Made by a program: the position numbers and the translations under genes
Notes under the pieces: model-generated
The model's input: the letters and a program-made list of their open reading frames with translations, nothing else
Database searches by the model: none
Told to the model about the DNA's origin: nothing
DNA from: Populus alba
Lineage: Eukaryota > Streptophyta > Magnoliopsida > Malpighiales > Salicaceae
Assembly (NCBI RefSeq): GCF_005239225.2
Contig: NC_133289.1
Location: forward strand, 10,175,501 to 10,239,500
Direction of reading: 5' to 3'
DNA length: 64,000 bases
Shown here: piece after piece, positions 24,445 through 35,559 of the stretch
Layout: the number at the start of each line of letters is the position of its first letter
Position numbering within the stretch: the stretch's first letter is position 1

Positions 24445-27019
24445 ATGTCAAGTTTTCCTTGTGAACACAAGTCTCCAGTGGATCTGGGATCTGGGAATTT
24501 CGGGTATGCTTCTATTTTATATATAAAGAAAGCTTTTTACACTTGTTTATTGCCCCCCCCCCCACCCTTTCTCTTGGTTCTGGTTTTGTTTTTGAATTGA
24601 AAATTTTCTTCTTTTTGTTTGATAAATAAAAATAAAACAAAGGTGCACCCACTATAGAAGAAGATGTAAGATAAGAGCACCCTGTTGCGACGAGATATTC
24701 GATTGCAGGCATTGTCATAATGAATCAAAGGTTCTATCCTCTTTTTTTTTTTTGTAAAAAGAAATGCTTTATAAAGCTCCAATCAATATAATGTTTTTTA
24801 TGAATAGAATTCTATGGAAGTTAATCCCATTGATCGTCATGACATTCCTCGTCACGAATTAAAAAGGGTCAGTTGCTGTATCTCTCACTTCTGTTTAACT
24901 TTTTTGTTTTGTGCAATCAAATAAGGCATAAAGGTAGAACGTTTGCTGTTGAATTATCTGTTCAATATTTTTAAAATGAAAATAAGTTTTAACGTGATTA
25001 GGAAATAAAATGCAGGTGCCTTTTTATGATCATTGTTTCGTAAGTATACTTTTCTGGGGCCAAGATCGACATTGATATCATCTCATACAATTGCTTTCTT
25101 TTCTGCTTTTAAAATGATGTTTTAATGTTTCATTTCACACACAAAAAAAAATAAAAAATCATGGAATTGTGGGTACCCTTAAAAGATCCAAACACGTGTT
25201 TTTTTGGATAAGGTTCAGCATCTTATCTTTTATTTCTCTATCTGCTCATAGGCATATTATATGATGCTTCAGTTCCTATTTGTTGATTTTTTTTTTTCAA
25301 TTTGCTAAAAGGAAAAAGAAGTACTGATTTAGTTTTTGCTATATGATTATTTGTTGCAGGTCATATGTTCTTTGTGTGACACAGAACAAGAAGTGAGTCT
25401 CTGACTGACAAACTGATGGGAGTGACAATAATATGAAGATTTATCAATGGGTTTTGATTTTTCTTGAATATCTTGCCAGGTTCAACAACAATGCTTTCAT
25501 TGTGGGGTGTGCATGGGGAAGTACTTTTGCTCCAAATGCAAGTTCTTCGATGACGATGTATGCCTCTTACTTCAAACTCTTAAGTAAATATTTTAGCTGT
25601 AATCCTGCTTAACAAACGAACTGTTTGTTTTGCTAGATTTCAAAGCAGCAGTACCATTGCAATGAATGTGGCATCTGCAGGTTTGTCCTTTACCATGCAC
25701 TATCTCATTACCTGGACGTTTCTGTTTTTTTTTTTCGACTTGTAGTGTGATTAATTGTTGTTTTGGTATTGCAGAACTGGAGGAAAGGAGAATTTCTTTC
25801 ACTGTAATAGATGCGGTAAGATATCAATGTGTCAGGAATGCTTTCCATCAATTTGTTTTTAAAATTATCTCTTTTATTTAAAATTGTTTTCTTGAATTGC
25901 TTTTGTATCTGTAATCCATAAGTTATTCAAATGTTAGTTGAATTTTTTCCTTGAACCAAAATGGAAAAGCTTTAACTTTGATTATTTATTAAGTTCAAGA
26001 AATGAAGGGATATCTAAAGAGAGGAATTTAAAGTAGCATGGTTGATATTCATTAAAAAAAAAAAAAAAAAAAGTTGCATGGTTGATGAAAATATCTATAT
26101 AATTGAAAGCGTTTTGCCAGTAAAATCTTATTCATTTTGACTAGTACTCTAAATCATGCTGAAATTACAAAGAAACTCAATGTACTTGAGAAATTCCTTT
26201 GTCGGTTCTTCTTCATTTACTTGTCTGTTGAGTGGCATTGTTTCTATTTTAGGATGCTGCTATTCAACATTGTTGAATGATTCACACAATTGCGTGGAAA
26301 GAGCAATGCACCATAATTGCCCTGTTTGCTTTGAGGTAAACGTGCATACCAAAAGAGAAATGCTAAAAATTATCATGATGCAAACCCTGATTTATCAACA
26401 TCTGATTTTCTAACTTATTTGATTTTCTTTGCGTAGTTTCTCTTTGAGACCACAAAAGACATTACTGTCTTGCCTTGTGGGCACACCATTCATTTGGAAT
26501 GTGTTAAAGAGTTGCAGCAGCATTTTCAGTAAGTTTTTGGTAATTATAGGGTGGTGTTCTTTTTTGTGCTAGTTATTGCCAACTGTAGGACTGCAGTCTT
26601 TATATTTGGGATGGTGTGTCAGGTATGCCTGCCCTCTTTGCTCAAAATCATATTGTGACATGTCTCGTGTGTGGAAAAAACTCGATCAACAGGTATACCT
26701 ACTATATTATGATATGATTTTACCTAATGAAGTAGTGGTTTATTAACTTCCCAATTTGTTTTCTAAATCGCATTCAGGTAGCGTTGACTCCCATGCCTCA
26801 AATGTATCTGAATAAGATGGTATGTATGAGAAAATGATATGTGTTTGTACTAATTGACAATTTTCGGTGTATAATTATTTGAATATTCTGGTTTAGGTTT
26901 GGATTCTTTGTAATGACTGTGGGGAAACATCTGAAGTAAACTTCCATATTGTAGCACACAAGTGCCTAAATTGCAATTCATACAATACGAAGCAGACACG
27001 TGGAGGACCTCCCTCCTGA
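24445..27019 (+). CDS. CHY/CTCHY/RING-H2 zinc-finger E3 ubiquitin ligase (MIEL1/RZFP34-like)
   Basis: Twelve coding exons with GT-AG introns: 24445-24503, 24643-24730, 24808-24867, 25360-25392, 25480-25557, 25637-25680, 25775-25815, 26253-26335, 26437-26528, 26623-26692, 26778-26819, 26897-27019. Together they give 813 nt, 270 aa, with every phase closing. The CHY finger (about residues 18-95) reads [15 protein letters not shown] and FDCRHCHNE. The CTCHY finger (about 97-155) reads [16 protein letters not shown] and CNRCGCCYS. The RING-H2 ligands are C157, C160, C176, H178, H181, C184, C196 and C199. A C-terminal zinc ribbon reads CNDCGE and [10 protein letters not shown]. Plant members (MIEL1, RZFP34/CHYR1) ubiquitinate regulators in ABA, drought and defence signalling; the substrate here is unknown. 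All zinc ligands are intact, so the gene looks functional. Intron 1 contains an unusual run of 11 C at 24553-24563. Confidence 0.95.
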
Positions 27020-27754
27020 TCTTCAAGTATTGAAGAGATGAAGAGATGACCAGCTTCTCATCAATGTCTCTAATTAAAGACGACTCGAGCAATTAAAATG
27101 GTAAATGGAGTGGGGATGTTTTGCTTGAGGCCATGCAGGAAGGGGTATTATTCTCTTATTCACTAAAATGTCTGTACTTTAACCAGTTGAGATCCTTAGA
27201 TAACTAACCAGTTGAGATCCATAGGTGTATATTCATTGTTAACTTGAAAATTAGGCTGCCTTTCAGCGTGCAAAATGTTCACTTCCAAATGATGGTTCAA
27301 TTAAACTGAATATTAGAATGATTATTAATGCATTGCAGTAACCCTCACTAATCGAATTCTCTTATTTCCCATAGAAGGATCCTTTTGGCTGTGGCTGGTT
27401 TTCTATTGCATTTTGTTGAACTACCTCGCATGTTTACCATTCATAAAATTGTAGTGCAATGACAGTCGCTGTTGGTTGTGTCTATGTGATGGAGCTATTA
27501 TATTTCATATACATATATGGTTTTTTCTAATGTTAGAATGATTCTTTTTTCTTTTTTAAATGTCTCAATTTATCTTTACATCATGACGAATGTCTAATTT
27601 TGCATCATCGAGTTCTGCAGCAATGGACAAATTACCAAATATTAGAAATTTATTTGAATATATAAATGCAAAACAATGGCCTAACCCTACTTCAATAAGT
27701 ACATTACATTTCAAAAAATGGGGGCAAAATCATAAACTCTTGGGATGTTGTTAA
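27020..27754. other. Spacer between convergent genes
   Basis: About 735 bp between the stop of the RING gene and the stop of the carbonic anhydrase pseudogene on the other strand. It should hold both 3' UTRs and polyadenylation signals. 'taactaaccagttgagatcc' at about 27201 partly repeats the sequence at 27181. No ORF is recognised. Confidence 0.6.
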
Positions 27755-29451
27755 TTAGTTGTATGTATCCTTTGGGATGTGTCCATGGAAATGGATCTCT
27801 CTTTGATTCAATGGCTGCAATGGTCTTGCATTTTTCTCTGCATGCTGCAAATTAGGACAATGGCTGCATTGCAATAACAAAGGTTATGTACCCTTGAAGC
27901 TGCATGCATTTCTACCAAAATTCATAAATATATCGCACAAATTATGATCCATCACGTAGTTTTACTAATTCTGGCTACTTACATCATGGTCAGCCACTCG
28001 AAGCGCTCTAACTTGGTCCTTTGAAATTGTCCTTATCTGAGTTCAGTTCAAACACTTTTAAGGAACTCGTTTGAGCCCAGAAAAACAAACACAAGCTGGT
28101 CCGAGGATTTTGAAGTCGGCGAGGGAGGGAGGGAGGAGGGGTTACCTTTTTGTTTATGGTCCGAATAACACCTTGCTTACAAGGAGGGGTGGTGAGGGAG
28201 CCCATGTATCTGTAATATTTCTTGCCACCGAACTTGATCTCCCTGGGATCAACTATCCCAATGTTCCTTTTCAATATTTGATCAGTCATAGACATTATAT
28301 CATTGAGCAACTGATGAAGAAAACAAGAATAGATTAACCATACCTTAGCACTTGAATCTGAGAAATATTACTGATGTAATAAAAAGAATCTTCAAGTTCA
28401 TGCAGTACTTGAAATTCAAGCTTCTAATAAGCTAAAATTATTTCACGTATTTCCTTCTGTTACCTTGGAGAGGAAAGCATCAGGTTTACCAATCTTGTAA
28501 AGATATCCAATAACAGCGATCTTCTGCTCTGAGGTTGTGTGAAGCATGTGTAGCTCCATGTCATACCTAGTAAAGAAAATAATTCGAATATTATTTGGAT
28601 TTTTTTTTCTTCAAAATATATGTAATTTTATCACTATCGACTTTGATATAATTGATCTTCTTCCATTGATGGTATGCTCGGAAGGTGAGTGCCAGTGGCA
28701 TTGTTGGAGAAAGTATCTGGTGCCATTGATCTGTATTGATCCCGCTTTATCACGTCCTTCCCATTGAACCTGTTTCCATATTGAAATCTATTTAGGAGGC
28801 TAATCTCTACAAGAAAACTATAAATTTTTTCATCAGAGATCAGTCAAAGCCAGGGCATTTCAGTCGTCGAGGAATTTGGCTAAGACTAGTCGTTGATTAA
28901 CATGAGTTGCACTGAAAAGCTTGATTTTATCACCTTGGAAGGAAGAAAAGAGCATAATAATATCCTTAATTATTACCATAATATCATGGCCTCAATTCTT
29001 CAGGGTTGCATTAAAAGGTCTGTAATTCCTCTTTATGTTTTCTGTCTTTTGGACCATTTTCACTCGACGATCTGACATGTCAATCGGAGATTGCAAACGT
29101 CCGGTTCTGCAATCTGCCCATTCTCTCTTAATGTCTCCCCATTGTGCTGGCCCCTTCTCGCTCCCTTCAATGTAATCAAACTCCCTCTCATCCTCTGCAC
29201 CCCATAATTATATATCTATACATGCATCAAATATTGTATATCTAAGCTATAACCCACTACTCAAATCTCGCCACTGAAAATACCAAAATATAATGGAATA
29301 TAAATGATCATAAACTGGGAAAATAATAAAAAAAAATCAAGTAAATGCATGTATTACCAACTTCTTGAGCTGTGACTGATAATGGATGTGAGAATAGAAG
29401 CAGAAAAATTAGAGCACAAGAACAGAGTACGAGTGTCCTTTGTTGCTTCAT
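27755..29451 (-). pseudogene. Alpha carbonic anhydrase, interrupted by a stop and a lost splice donor
   Basis: Seven exons on the minus strand: 29451-29358, 29194-28977, 28769-28660, 28566-28464, 28310-28146, 28036-27983, 27844-27755. They total 834 nt (277 residues plus one internal stop), the usual plant alpha-CA length. The start codon is followed by a secretory signal peptide (MKQQRTLVLCSCALIFLLLF). Family motifs follow: QWGDI, LQSPIDM, QCHWHSPSEH, MELHMLH, YYRYMGSLTTPPC and NARPLQPLN. The three zinc ligands H129, H131 and H147 are kept. Codon 99 is TGA (28994-28992), where relatives have Arg (probably CGA to TGA), before every zinc ligand. The third exon should end at 28660, but the next two bases are AA and not GT. 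Known function: reversible CO2 hydration in the secretory pathway, apoplast or plastid. This copy should not yield an active enzyme unless an allele or RNA processing differs. Confidence 0.9.
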
Positions 29452-29513
29452 GCTTCGAGGACTGGACAGCTAAAGCTTCTTTGTTATTCCAGACGAGGGC
29501 GTTCGTGTGAGGT

Positions 29514-29526
29514 TTAATATATAAAG
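29514..29526 (-). promoter_or_regulatory. Candidate TATA box of the carbonic anhydrase gene
   Basis: On the minus strand the sequence reads CTTTATATATTAAACC about 65-75 bp upstream of the start codon at 29451. Transcription would start near 29490 and leave a 5' UTR of about 40 nt. Confidence 0.5.
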
Positions 29527-29613
29527 AGGGTCTCTCGAAGAAGAAAACAAATCAACGACCTGCTTGGAAGCTTCTTTTCGTTATTTAACCCGGCATATCA
29601 GAAATGTTCCCCA

Positions 29614-29615
<2 letters not shown>

Positions 29616-29677
<62 letters not shown>
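29616..29677. repeat. (AT)n microsatellite
   Basis: About 31 AT units, roughly 165 bp upstream of the carbonic anhydrase start, in what would be its promoter. Length is likely polymorphic. Confidence 0.97.
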
Positions 29678-29678
<1 letters not shown>

Positions 29679-30112
29679 ATTAATTTCTTGGATCTATTAA
29701 CGATATCTTGGTGTGAATACTCCGGAAATTAAAGTAGACATTATTATTAAATAATAATTTAAAAAACGTGATCACCTGAAAGAATCCTTCAGCTATGCCG
29801 TGTCAACTCTTTTTGGTCTCTCTGTCCAGGAAAGGAGCCATTACAACAAGATCTGACCTTTGATATTTATGAATTTGTGGGAAGATTTGATTTGATTTGA
29901 TTTGATTTGCTTATTTCTTTTTCTTTCATTTTCTCCCTTCTGATCCTCTTAAGTTCGTTATGCAATTCTATAGGAAGGGGAATTAGTATTTCAAGGCACT
30001 CCTTCTATTTACAAGGAACTCTTAAGAAAACAGACACAAGCACAATCACTCGAAAATATTTATGAGGTTAACTGATATCACTATTCCTGTTCCCAAACAA
30101 ACTTAACTTTCA

Positions 30113-30172
<60 letters not shown>

Positions 30173-32740
30173 TGAGTATTTCATCAGAATCTCCGAGTTT
30201 TGCCCGCAGAGACATTGTTCACCGCAATAATTTGTAAGGCCTTTTTATTTTTCTTTGTAGCTAGAAAATTAATCTTGCTGTAGCTTAGCTAGAATCAAAA
30301 TACAGTAAGGAATTCACCAAACACGTTTTCTAAGAAACATTACTAAAAATATCCAGCCACGTAGTTCAATGATTCACTTATTCACTTATTCTTATTGTAA
30401 AATATAAATTAATAAGATATATGACTTACATTAAGCCATTCAAATAGCTTGCAACATAATTTTAAAAGATAAACTATAATTCAAAAACAAAGATATATAG
30501 CAATCTTTTACAAATTAAACAAAAAGAAAAAGAAATCATGATATATCAAAAGATTATAGATTAAAGCATATAGAATTAGAATTAAATCTATAACAACTTA
30601 AAATGAAGTTAAATAATAACTTAAATTTTTAAAATGTTAAAAATCTATTTCAAAATTAATCTGTATAATTTTTTTCCCCACAAGATAAACTAAACCAAAT
30701 CTAATATAAAAATCAAGATAAAAGCTGTTAAATTGTATACCTAAAGTTTGTAAAATGTATATATTAGACTAGTGAGCAATGATATATAGTTTATCCTAAC
30801 AAGGCATGCTAAATATACAAAAGTTTTTAAGAAAAGCTTAGAGTTCATACAAGTTTAAATCTATAAGCATGCAAAATAATAATTCATGGCAAACATGTTT
30901 TAAAAACAAATATAATACTAGCATGCATATTAAGCATGTATCCAAAATTATAATTGATATTAATTCAAAGTCCTAGTATACATGCTAATAATAAAAATGT
31001 ATATACATAAATTAAAACAAATGAGAGTACTTATTTGTTGAATCACTTTAAAGTAATGAGATTTTTGTCATTGTCGATGATGAATCATTTGTTTTTAAAG
31101 CTCTATTTTTCCTTCACTTGTACAACTATGATGTTTATAATATGTCTCACAAGATTCCAACACCACTACCTTAGTTTAGATGTTCTAAACAAGGTATTTA
31201 AATCAAATAATATAAAGCTCAAATATCTCTTAAGATGAAAATAAGCTCTAGATTGAGAGGAAAATAAAAGCATGAAAGAGAATGAAACACTAACAATGAT
31301 GAGAAAGATAGTAAAAAAAAACTAAAAAATTTCAAGTTAGAAACTCTTCATTCACTAATATTTTTTATAGAGAATTTTGGAAGCTAAAAGGTTAAAGAAT
31401 AAATAAGAATTAATTCTCACAATTATCAACTATTGATTAGCCATCATAAATTAAAAATTAAATATATAAAAACTAAGATTTTTTAAGTTGGAAAATTAAG
31501 GGGTTTTCCGATTAATTTCTCATTTGTCTATATAATTTGTTTATTTCAAACAAATCTCCAACACTATCTCCATGGTTTTGATTAACTAACTTCTAATATA
31601 AGCTTAATAGAGAGACCAAAATCAGATATCTCTAAGCTTTACACTCTCTTTCCTCTCTTTTCTCCTTTTTTATAAGTAACAATGCATGAATGTATCTTCT
31701 TTCTAAGCATAAAATTAGCCACTTGCAAAAGCTAAAAATTGGAGTAATAAAGATACTCCAAACACAATGAAGTCCATTATATTCTTGTTTTTAATGTTTC
31801 TATTTATGATGGTTGACTTGACTTGTTCCATGAATAGAAAGATGTGGGTTATTAAAGATAACTCCAACAATAATTTTAATGCAGTCTTGAGATAACAAGT
31901 GATTCTATGCAGTCATACGAGGATCTGTCATATATAAATTATGTGGATGGCCTAGCAGATGCATTTATAGATTAGTGTAACAAGTTTAGATTAAAAAGAA
32001 GATCATGTCACTCTAGATCTAAATGATGGCCTAAAAAGGCCATAAAATTTGATTCGACTGTTAGATCAGGTTAAAATTTTTACAAGAGTTTTTGAGGCTG
32101 CTTTCTTTATATTAACTTTATTAGGCGCTGCATAGACTATTGGATCTTGAGATATCAAAAATCTCATCACAGGGCCATGGTTTGGGCCAATTCTGTTTTT
32201 TTTCCTTGTTTTATGCATTGTTTTAGATTTCTTGATTATTTCCTTTGTTTAATCTCTTTAGTAAATTTTGATACAAAAAAACAAAATAGAGTTCATTAAA
32301 TGACTCTTAGGAGGCTAACTCTTGTGCAAATTTTCTAGCCAATAATGCTACCAGAAGAATGGAAAGGTTTTAGATTTTGGATCTTTCACCTTCAGAACTA
32401 AATCATTTGCTCCTAGCATACTTTTTGAGAATCTTGTTCATTAGGTCATAATTGTTTGGTTTATTCCTTTCATTTGTAGCAAAAAAAAATGACTCTTAAA
32501 AACACCATTACCCAAACCAATATTTAATAATCTATTAGATTGTTGTCCCATGTTATGCTAAGGATTGGATTAAATTTTTTTTTCAATGCAAAAAACAATT
32601 TAAGTGTTGCTAATGTTTTTCTAGTAAAAAAAAATTTGTGTGAGAGTTGAGCCAATATGATCCAGTTAATTTGATAAGTCCAAAAAAAACTCAGACTACC
32701 ATTAAAATTGTAGTTTGACTTAAAAAAAAAATTAAAACAA
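29678..32740. other. Intergenic region with simple repeats, no gene
   Basis: AT-rich DNA with a (GATTT)5 run at 29884-29908 and a long (AT)n run (separate entry). The short ORF at 31035-31238 has no family signal. No transposon protein or RNA gene was recognised. Confidence 0.45.
30119..30170. repeat. (AT)n microsatellite
   Basis: About 25 uninterrupted AT units, preceded by an imperfect 'catatatatt'. Confidence 0.97.
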
Positions 32741-33490
32741 TATATTTTTGAAAAAAATATTAAGACAATAATATATTTGATCAACCGAAGTTAACTTGCC
32801 AAATCTACACCTGATGTCATGAGACCGTGAAAAAAAATTATGAACTCCAATTCTCAATCAAGATAATAAAAAAACAATTAGAGTTAACCTGTCAAACCCA
32901 CAATATAAATCATAAAACTAGGATAACCCCATAGAAAGTAAATTGAATAAATTATAAAGCCTAATTTCAACCAACTTAATGTTCAAAAGAAATAAAATTA
33001 AATTAAATTAAAAAAACCACAAAAATGACCCGAGTCAACTCAGATTAACCTATCAAATTCATGACCCGATTCATGAGATTAAGATAACCTCATTAAAAGT
33101 AAATTAAAATAAATTATGAAGCTTAATTCTCAATCATCTCATTGTTGAAGTATGAAATTATAAAAGAAATTCAATCTAAAAAATGATACAATAAAATGAA
33201 TTTAGTCCACCCATGTTACAACGCAAAACTCGTGATTTGAATCATAAAATCCAGATAATCTCATATAAAGTAAATCGATATAAATCATGTAACCTAATTT
33301 CTAATAGACCCAAAGTTAAAGAATAAAATTAAAAAAAAATATTAATTAAAAAAAAAAAAATAATAACTCAAGTAAATTAGGTTAACACATCATACTCGTG
33401 AAGAGATTATGAGACTGAAATAATCTTATAGAAAATAAACTGTAACAAATCATAAAGCTTAATCTCCAATAAATTAAGTAAGAAATATAT
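32740..33490. repeat. Degenerate repeat array, unit about 125 bp
   Basis: Four to five units, each ordered roughly as 'gagtcaactcagattaacc', 'tatcaaattcatgacccg', 'catgagattaagataacc', 'aaagtaaattaaaataaat', 'tatgaagcttaattctcaat'. The phrase for 'taacctgtcaaacccac' recurs near 32765, 32885, 33045, 33205 and 33380. The same family reappears at 57080-57740 and 58250-58700. No coding capacity. Confidence 0.7.
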
Positions 33491-34489
33491 TTTTTAAAAA
33501 GAAATGCAAGGAAAAAAAAAAGAAAATATTCTTGCAATGAATAGTATTTTGTTAATTGATGAATTGTAAAAACAACTTTAACTTTAGTTTTTTTTTTAAT
33601 TTAATTTTAAATTAATTTTGAAAATCAAATTATTTTTCTTGGTTTTAGAGAGCCTGGTTGCATGATTTCCAGCCCTTTGCGCAAATATATTATTTTTTAA
33701 AAAAAACAAATTTTAGTATTATCGTCTCATCAATTAATTTCAGTTCCAATGATGATAAATTTTGTGTTTTAGGTTTTAGGTTTTCGTGGTTTCAATCCAA
33801 CTCCACTTTGAATTATATCATTCAATTGCTAGTCTGGGCTTCAGGTTTTCTAACGTTTGAACAAATTGGGCCTAGCTCGTTTTAGGGCCTCCTCTATCTA
33901 CTACTGAATTGATTGGGCCGTAATTGTTTTGCATGAAGGCTCGGTTTCCTTGGAAGCGTTAACATTTACTAATTATAGGTAACCTTGTTTAAAAAACAAT
34001 AATAATTAAAATATATATATATATTAGTATTTAAAAAAAATTAAAAAAATTATTTATTATTTGATAAAACCTCTACCATTTATATTTTATTGATTATGAA
34101 TTTTATAATTATAATTACTTAATTAAATATGATGAGACCTACATTTTATTATTTGTAATTCTTAGTTGTGTCATTTAGTAAATAAATTTTAGTAAAAATA
34201 TGTACTGCCCCTTACGTTACATTTTCACACAATGAGAGGATTTTCTTTAGACAATCGTGTCTATTCCATGCAAAATTAGTCACAATCCTCATTCAATGGT
34301 TTGAATAAAATAACAACAATGATAATTATATTGAGCAACAAGTTTCTTCTTGACGGCCAAATATTATCATCTTAAAGCTAATTAAAACCTTATAATTCTT
34401 ATTCATTAAAGAATGAGAATTATAATACACAAAAATAAAATAAATTTCAATCATTTAGGACAAATTAAATGGTAGGAATTTCAATTCAA
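33491..34489. other. Intergenic region
   Basis: No gene recognised. The segment 33600-33960 is slightly GC-richer and includes a 75-aa frame (33658-33885) with no motif. Confidence 0.4.
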
Positions 34490-35440
34490 CATTAACTCAA
34501 ATCCTTACTGTTCAATTCTGTCCTAGCATACCTTTCAATGCATTTTTTTAGATTATTAGGAGTCACACGGGCAAAATTTTTATGCATATAGTTTTTCTAT
34601 GTGCATATTACTTCTTTTTTTTATATATAAAACATACATTATTTTCTATCAATAACATTATTCATCAGTAGTATTTTATATATGCAACACACAATCCAGG
34701 TATGCACAACAACCAATAAAGTCATCATGGCTAGCTAGTATTACCACACCAATTTTTAAACCAATGATATGTCTATTTCTCTATTAAAATAAGTTAAAGA
34801 TATAGGTGTTTAAATACATCTAGTCACCAACCAAAACCAAATTTTATCCTTGGCCACATTGAGCTATAGATAGCCATAGAAAGTTAAAGCTCGTTTAGTG
34901 TTATGATAACAATTGTTTTTCAAAGTATTTTTACTTTGAAATATATCAAAATAATATTTTTTTTTAAAAAAAATTATTTTTAACATCAGCACATCAAAAT
35001 GATATAAAAATACTAAGAAAATTAATTTGAAGTAAGAAAAAAAAATTTTCTAAAACACTTTTGAAACGTAAAAAATAAATAAGTTATAGCCACACAAAAT
35101 TTAGAGCATTCACAACCACAGTCAGACCATACTATCTAATTTCTAGCCAACACATACATAAGTTACACCTTAAATGCACATTTTCTACAACTTCATTTTA
35201 TTTTTCTCTTCTTATACATTATTTTATCCTCTTATATTTAGTAATTTAAGCATAGAAAAGTTATTTATTCTTCAAAAGACTTGTCTTTTGAGTAAAACAT
35301 CTAGCCATCAAACCAAACTCAACAACTAGAGGCCAGCCCAGGACTCCATCACCATTAACCTAGGAAACAACCATGGACATTCAATTTCTATCTAAAGTTT
35401 TTTCACGACTTCATCAATGACATTATTTATGGGAAACTAA
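34490..35440 (+). mobile_element. Left long terminal repeat of a decayed LTR retrotransposon
   Basis: This segment aligns in direct orientation with 40115-40895. Shared blocks in order include 'acctttc(a/t)atgcatt', 'catcatggctagcta', 'ccaatgatatgtct', 'tagccatagaaag', 'tttctagccaacacatacac', 'attttatcctcttatattta' and 'actccatcaccattaaccta'. The pair is heavily diverged, so the insertion is old. A small MITE (34891-35080) lies in this copy only. Orientation follows the gag remnant at 39.1-39.3 kb. Ends are approximate. Confidence 0.75.
34891..35080. mobile_element. Small AT-rich MITE inserted in the left LTR
   Basis: This ~190-bp block is missing from the matching place in the right LTR, which marks it as a later insertion. 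It reads 'ttttcaaagtatttttac', 'atatatcaaaataatatt', 'taacatcagcacatcaaaa' and 'cacttttgaaacg', the consensus order of the dispersed family. Confidence 0.7.
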
Positions 35441-35559
35441 AAAATCGAATCCATTCCCTTTGACCTATCATATTTTTTCATGGCTAATAAAACTCCAAAA
35501 AAAAGGAGTAATTAATCTTCTTACTAGATAAACTCAAGCTCTTTAATAGCTCTCACATC

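Noticed and set aside
28071..28337. Plus-strand 88-aa ORF
   Set aside because: Antisense of carbonic anhydrase exon 5 and the adjoining intron.
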